Positions 6,337 to 8,510 of a stretch of 8,510 bases of DNA are shown here, in pieces. Under the pieces are notes generated by a model, which searched no databases, was not told the DNA's origin, and saw nothing but the letters and a program-made list of their open reading frames with translations. Source of the stretch: Clostridiaceae bacterium (GTDB taxonomy: Bacteria; Bacillota_A; Clostridia; Clostridiales; Clostridiaceae); assembly GCA_029256485.1 (NCBI GenBank), contig JAQSXU010000194.1:1-8510 (forward strand). Reading direction: 5' to 3'. The number at the start of each line of letters is the position of its first letter. The first letter of the stretch is position 1. The translations under genes were made by a program, and so were the position numbers.

Positions 6337-6876
6337 TTGAATTTCCAATATGAAGTTGAACTAGCTATAAAAGGAAATGGGGGGTCCTTTGCAAGAATAA
6401 TCAATGATATGGAAGGTTCTATGTATAGAGTAGCAAAATCCATTCTTCAGGGTGACAATGATTGTGCAGATGCTATTCAGGAAACTATTCTAAAAGCCTA
6501 CAAATCAATAAATAGTTTAAGGCAGCCACAGTTTTTTAAAACCTGGTTAATAAGAATTTTAATTAATGAATGTAAAAGAATTAATATACAAAAGAATAAA
6601 ATAATACCTATGGAAGAAATTATTCCTGATATATCATTCCGTGATACTGAAGATAACGCTTTATTGCATGAAATTATTAATCTATTAGAAAATGATTTAA
6701 GAACTGTGGTTCTATTATACTATTTTGAGGACTTACCCGTAAAAGAAATCTCAGATATACTTGATATACCAGAAGGCACTGTGAAGTCTAAACTTTCAAG
6801 AGCAAGAAAGAAACTTGCCAATATCTTAAATGATAATTTAAAGGAGGGCTGTACTTATGAGAGAAAAAGTATTTGA
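6337..6876 (+). CDS. ECF-type RNA polymerase sigma factor
   Basis: A sigma-70 family factor of the extracytoplasmic-function class, 179 residues from TTG 6337, the normal size for the class. Region 2 (about residues 18-82) contains the core-binding and -10-recognition helices, with DAIQETILKAYKS (from about 45) and FKTWLIRILINECK (67-80). Region 4 (about 109-164) carries the -35-binding helix-turn-helix, LPVKEISDILDIPEGTVKSKLSRARKKL, with PEGTVKSKLSRAR at about 145-157. Regions 1.1 and 3 are missing, as expected. It directs RNA polymerase to a small set of stress or envelope genes. Its last 20 bases overlap the start of the next gene, a membrane protein that is its probable anti-sigma factor; translational coupling would keep the two in balance. 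The regulon cannot be deduced here. Confidence 0.92.
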   Translation: MNFQYEVELAIKGNGGSFARIINDMEGSMYRVAKSILQGDNDCADAIQETILKAYKSINSLRQPQFFKTWLIRILINECKRINIQKNKIIPMEEIIPDISFRDTEDNALLHEIINLLENDLRTVVLLYYFEDLPVKEISDILDIPEGTVKSKLSRARKKLANILNDNLKEGCTYERKSI

Positions 6877-8251
6877 TATGGAAGTGAAAAATATATTAAA
6901 GTGTTATAAACCTGAAGTTCCTGATTTGGTTCATGATAGAATAAATGAAACATTAAATTCCCTAAAGAAAATTGATAATTTAGAAGCGAAGACAAGTAAA
7001 AAGAGTATTTATAATAATACAATAAAAAAAGGAGCTGCAGCTGCTTTGGTTGTGATTACCATATTTGGAGTTACTATGCAAAGCTATGCTAAAAACGTTC
7101 CAGTTTTACAATCTGCATTAAATTATTTTCATATAGGCAGCGGTTATAATAATGTTACCAATGAATTTGGAGTATCGGAGGAAAGCAACGGAGTAAAAAT
7201 AGCTGTTAATAGTGTTATTTATGATGGCTATGAATTATTAGTTTCATACACAGTAGAAAGCAATAAACCACTAACAGAGAAACCTTCTATTAGGAATAAT
7301 AGTACAAAGGCTTTAATTTACTCAGGTAGCAATAAAGGCTTAACTTCATTATTTAGGAATAAAAGTAATGTTTCTTTTAGTAGTGAATATGGAGAATTTA
7401 CAGGAAATGATAAAAAATCATATTCTGGAGTTATTTTGTATAGAATTGCAGGAAACAACTTTGATTCAAATGAAAAATCAATTGATATTAAAGAAAAAGT
7501 TATTGACAGCCTTCAAATAAGCAGGGAAAAGATACCAGATAAATTCACTCTGGATATAGACATAAGTAAAGTTGGGAACATACAAGGCAATTGGGACTTT
7601 AATTTAACTGTGGAGAATAAAAAGACTAAAGAAAATATAAAGGAAATAGTAGTTAATAAAGATTTATCTAGTCTTTTCCCAAATACTAAGCTTGAAAAAG
7701 TTATAGTTACTCCTATTAGTGTATACTTGCAAGGCACTGTTTCTAGGGAAAATACTTTTTTTGATTACATTGCAGTTAATGACAAAAATAATATTTTAAA
7801 CCACTTGGGTGGTGAAGTTGCTCAATATGAAAGTTATGGGAAATATATAGGAAGTTTCAGAAATGCTGACATGAACAGTAAGTCTATAACCATAATACCT
7901 TATAATTATTTTCAAGGTAAAAAGAATGAAGGAATAACACTTAACTTAAAAGGAGAAACAAGGATACCTCTTGGCTCAAACAAGCAATTAATTATAACAA
8001 AAGCTGAGGAGAAGGATGGAAAGACATATGTTCATTTCAAGTCTCAATTTCCAATAAATGAGTATCTTCCATTTTATTTAGTGGATGAACAAGGTAAGAC
8101 ATACATGAGAAATATAGATGAGAGCGTAAGCGGAACTAAAAGTAACGAGTCTGTACTGGTATTTGATGAAACCTTGCTAAATAAGAGAATTAAGGTTATA
8201 AATAATACAACAATATATTATGATCAGGCATTTACAATAGGCATTAAATAA
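6857..8251 (+). CDS. DUF4179-domain membrane protein, probable anti-sigma factor
   Basis: This 464-residue protein starts at ATG 6857, behind a very strong AAGGAGGG site (6841-6848) inside the sigma gene, in a different frame. Residues 1-58 are a charged helical cytoplasmic segment that would contact the sigma factor (VPDLVHDRINETLNSL, about 21-36). One membrane helix follows (about 59-78). The remaining 385 or so residues face outside and are rich in beta strands. The start of this part (KNVPVLQSALNYFHIGSGYNN) matches the DUF4179 pattern found in Firmicute proteins encoded next to ECF genes. The C-terminal portion (GETRIPLGSNKQLIITKAEEKDGKTYVHF) resembles the DUF5643-type domain that often ends these proteins. 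No zinc-binding anti-sigma HxxxCxxC motif is present. The anti-sigma role is inferred from topology and gene pairing; what the outer domain senses is unknown. Confidence 0.82.
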   Translation: MREKVFDMEVKNILKCYKPEVPDLVHDRINETLNSLKKIDNLEAKTSKKSIYNNTIKKGAAAALVVITIFGVTMQSYAKNVPVLQSALNYFHIGSGYNNVTNEFGVSEESNGVKIAVNSVIYDGYELLVSYTVESNKPLTEKPSIRNNSTKALIYSGSNKGLTSLFRNKSNVSFSSEYGEFTGNDKKSYSGVILYRIAGNNFDSNEKSIDIKEKVIDSLQISREKIPDKFTLDIDISKVGNIQGNWDFNLTVENKKTKENIKEIVVNKDLSSLFPNTKLEKVIVTPISVYLQGTVSRENTFFDYIAVNDKNNILNHLGGEVAQYESYGKYIGSFRNADMNSKSITIIPYNYFQGKKNEGITLNLKGETRIPLGSNKQLIITKAEEKDGKTYVHFKSQFPINEYLPFYLVDEQGKTYMRNIDESVSGTKSNESVLVFDETLLNKRIKVINNTTIYYDQAFTIGIK

Positions 8252-8446
8252 ACAATGTCAGCATAGTGAAGCAAAAGATAAAATTTTGTTATTTATGCTC
8301 TGAGCTTTACTACTAAGTTTAAGGCTTGTCCTAATAAAATCAACACCATTATTTAAAAGAGCTACATATAGATGCAGAGCAATTGTATATGTATTAATTT
8401 AGATATTTTTCAAAGTAAATTATTATTCATGAAATAAATATTAATA

Positions 8447-8460
8447 TGCTTAATTAAGCA
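8447..8460. repeat. Perfect 14-bp palindrome in the intergenic region
   Basis: TGCTTAATTAAGCA is its own reverse complement and lies just before the terminator, in a stretch (8252-8465) with no gene. Elsewhere this stretch shows only AT-rich DNA and a weak imperfect hairpin (AGCATA at 8260-8265 with TATGCT at 8294-8299). The palindrome could be an operator for a gene beyond the right edge or a chance AT-rich symmetry. Confidence 0.3.
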
Positions 8461-8465
8461 ATAGT

Positions 8466-8499
8466 AAAAATGGCTTACCTCAGAGTGTAAGCCATTTTT
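8466..8499. terminator. Bidirectional rho-independent terminator
   Basis: The 13-bp arm AAAAATGGCTTAC (8466-8478) and its exact reverse complement GTAAGCCATTTTT (8487-8499) flank an 8-base loop. The GC-containing centre with A-run and T-run on either side makes it able to work from both directions. It lies 214 bases after the anti-sigma gene, so it may end that operon and also a converging transcript from beyond the right edge. Confidence 0.88.
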
Positions 8500-8510
8500 A
8501 TAAATATTAT

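Noticed and set aside
8260..8299. Terminator hairpin directly after the anti-sigma gene
   Set aside because: AGCATA/TATGCT and CAAAA/TTTTG can pair, but the structure has a large unpaired interior and is not followed by a T-run; the hairpin at 8466-8499 is far better.

Overview
The window looks like chromosome from a low-GC Gram-positive bacterium, most likely a clostridium. The evidence is strongly AT-rich DNA, AT-ending codons, strong purine-rich ribosome-binding sites (GGAGG/GAGGTG type), two TTG-initiated reading frames of which one is probably a real start, and gene families typical of Firmicutes. All genes lie on the + strand. No rRNA, tRNA, CRISPR array, transposase or phage gene is visible. 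Species cannot be told from the sequence alone.

Left part (1-2894): an envelope module. It starts with the C-terminal end of a PadR-family repressor (cut by the window edge), followed closely by a HAAS/DUF1700 membrane protein and a membrane-anchored DUF4097 beta-solenoid protein. These three probably form one operon. A FUSC/aromatic-acid-exporter-type membrane protein follows, behind a possible promoter of its own.

Middle part (2895-6108): an accessory-looking stretch of somewhat more AT-rich genes. It holds a membrane-anchored alpha/beta hydrolase, a fused double GNAT acetyltransferase, and two single-domain GNAT acetyltransferases. The first three of these genes are each preceded by a near-identical short leader (core ATAAATAGTAA(A)TTT, then GAGG a few bases on) that runs into the Shine-Dalgarno site. 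At the second copy the leader does not serve the main gene. It leads into a 12-codon reading frame that resembles the first strand of a GNAT protein, so this looks like the scar of a gene replacement. The repeated leader with small unrelated accessory genes is the most unusual thing in the window.

Right part (6109-8510): an ECF sigma factor gene, best read from a TTG start at 6337, overlaps a DUF4179-type single-pass membrane protein by 20 bases. The pair has the architecture of a sigma/anti-sigma switch sensing conditions outside the membrane. A 214-base non-coding stretch follows, then a perfect 13-bp bidirectional terminator hairpin at 8466-8499.

Functional reading: the two flanks concern the cell envelope (PadR/HAAS/DUF4097, FUSC export, ECF signalling), and the centre carries acetyltransferases of the kind used for drug or metabolite modification. 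A functional link between the three parts is inference; only the operon structures are supported directly.
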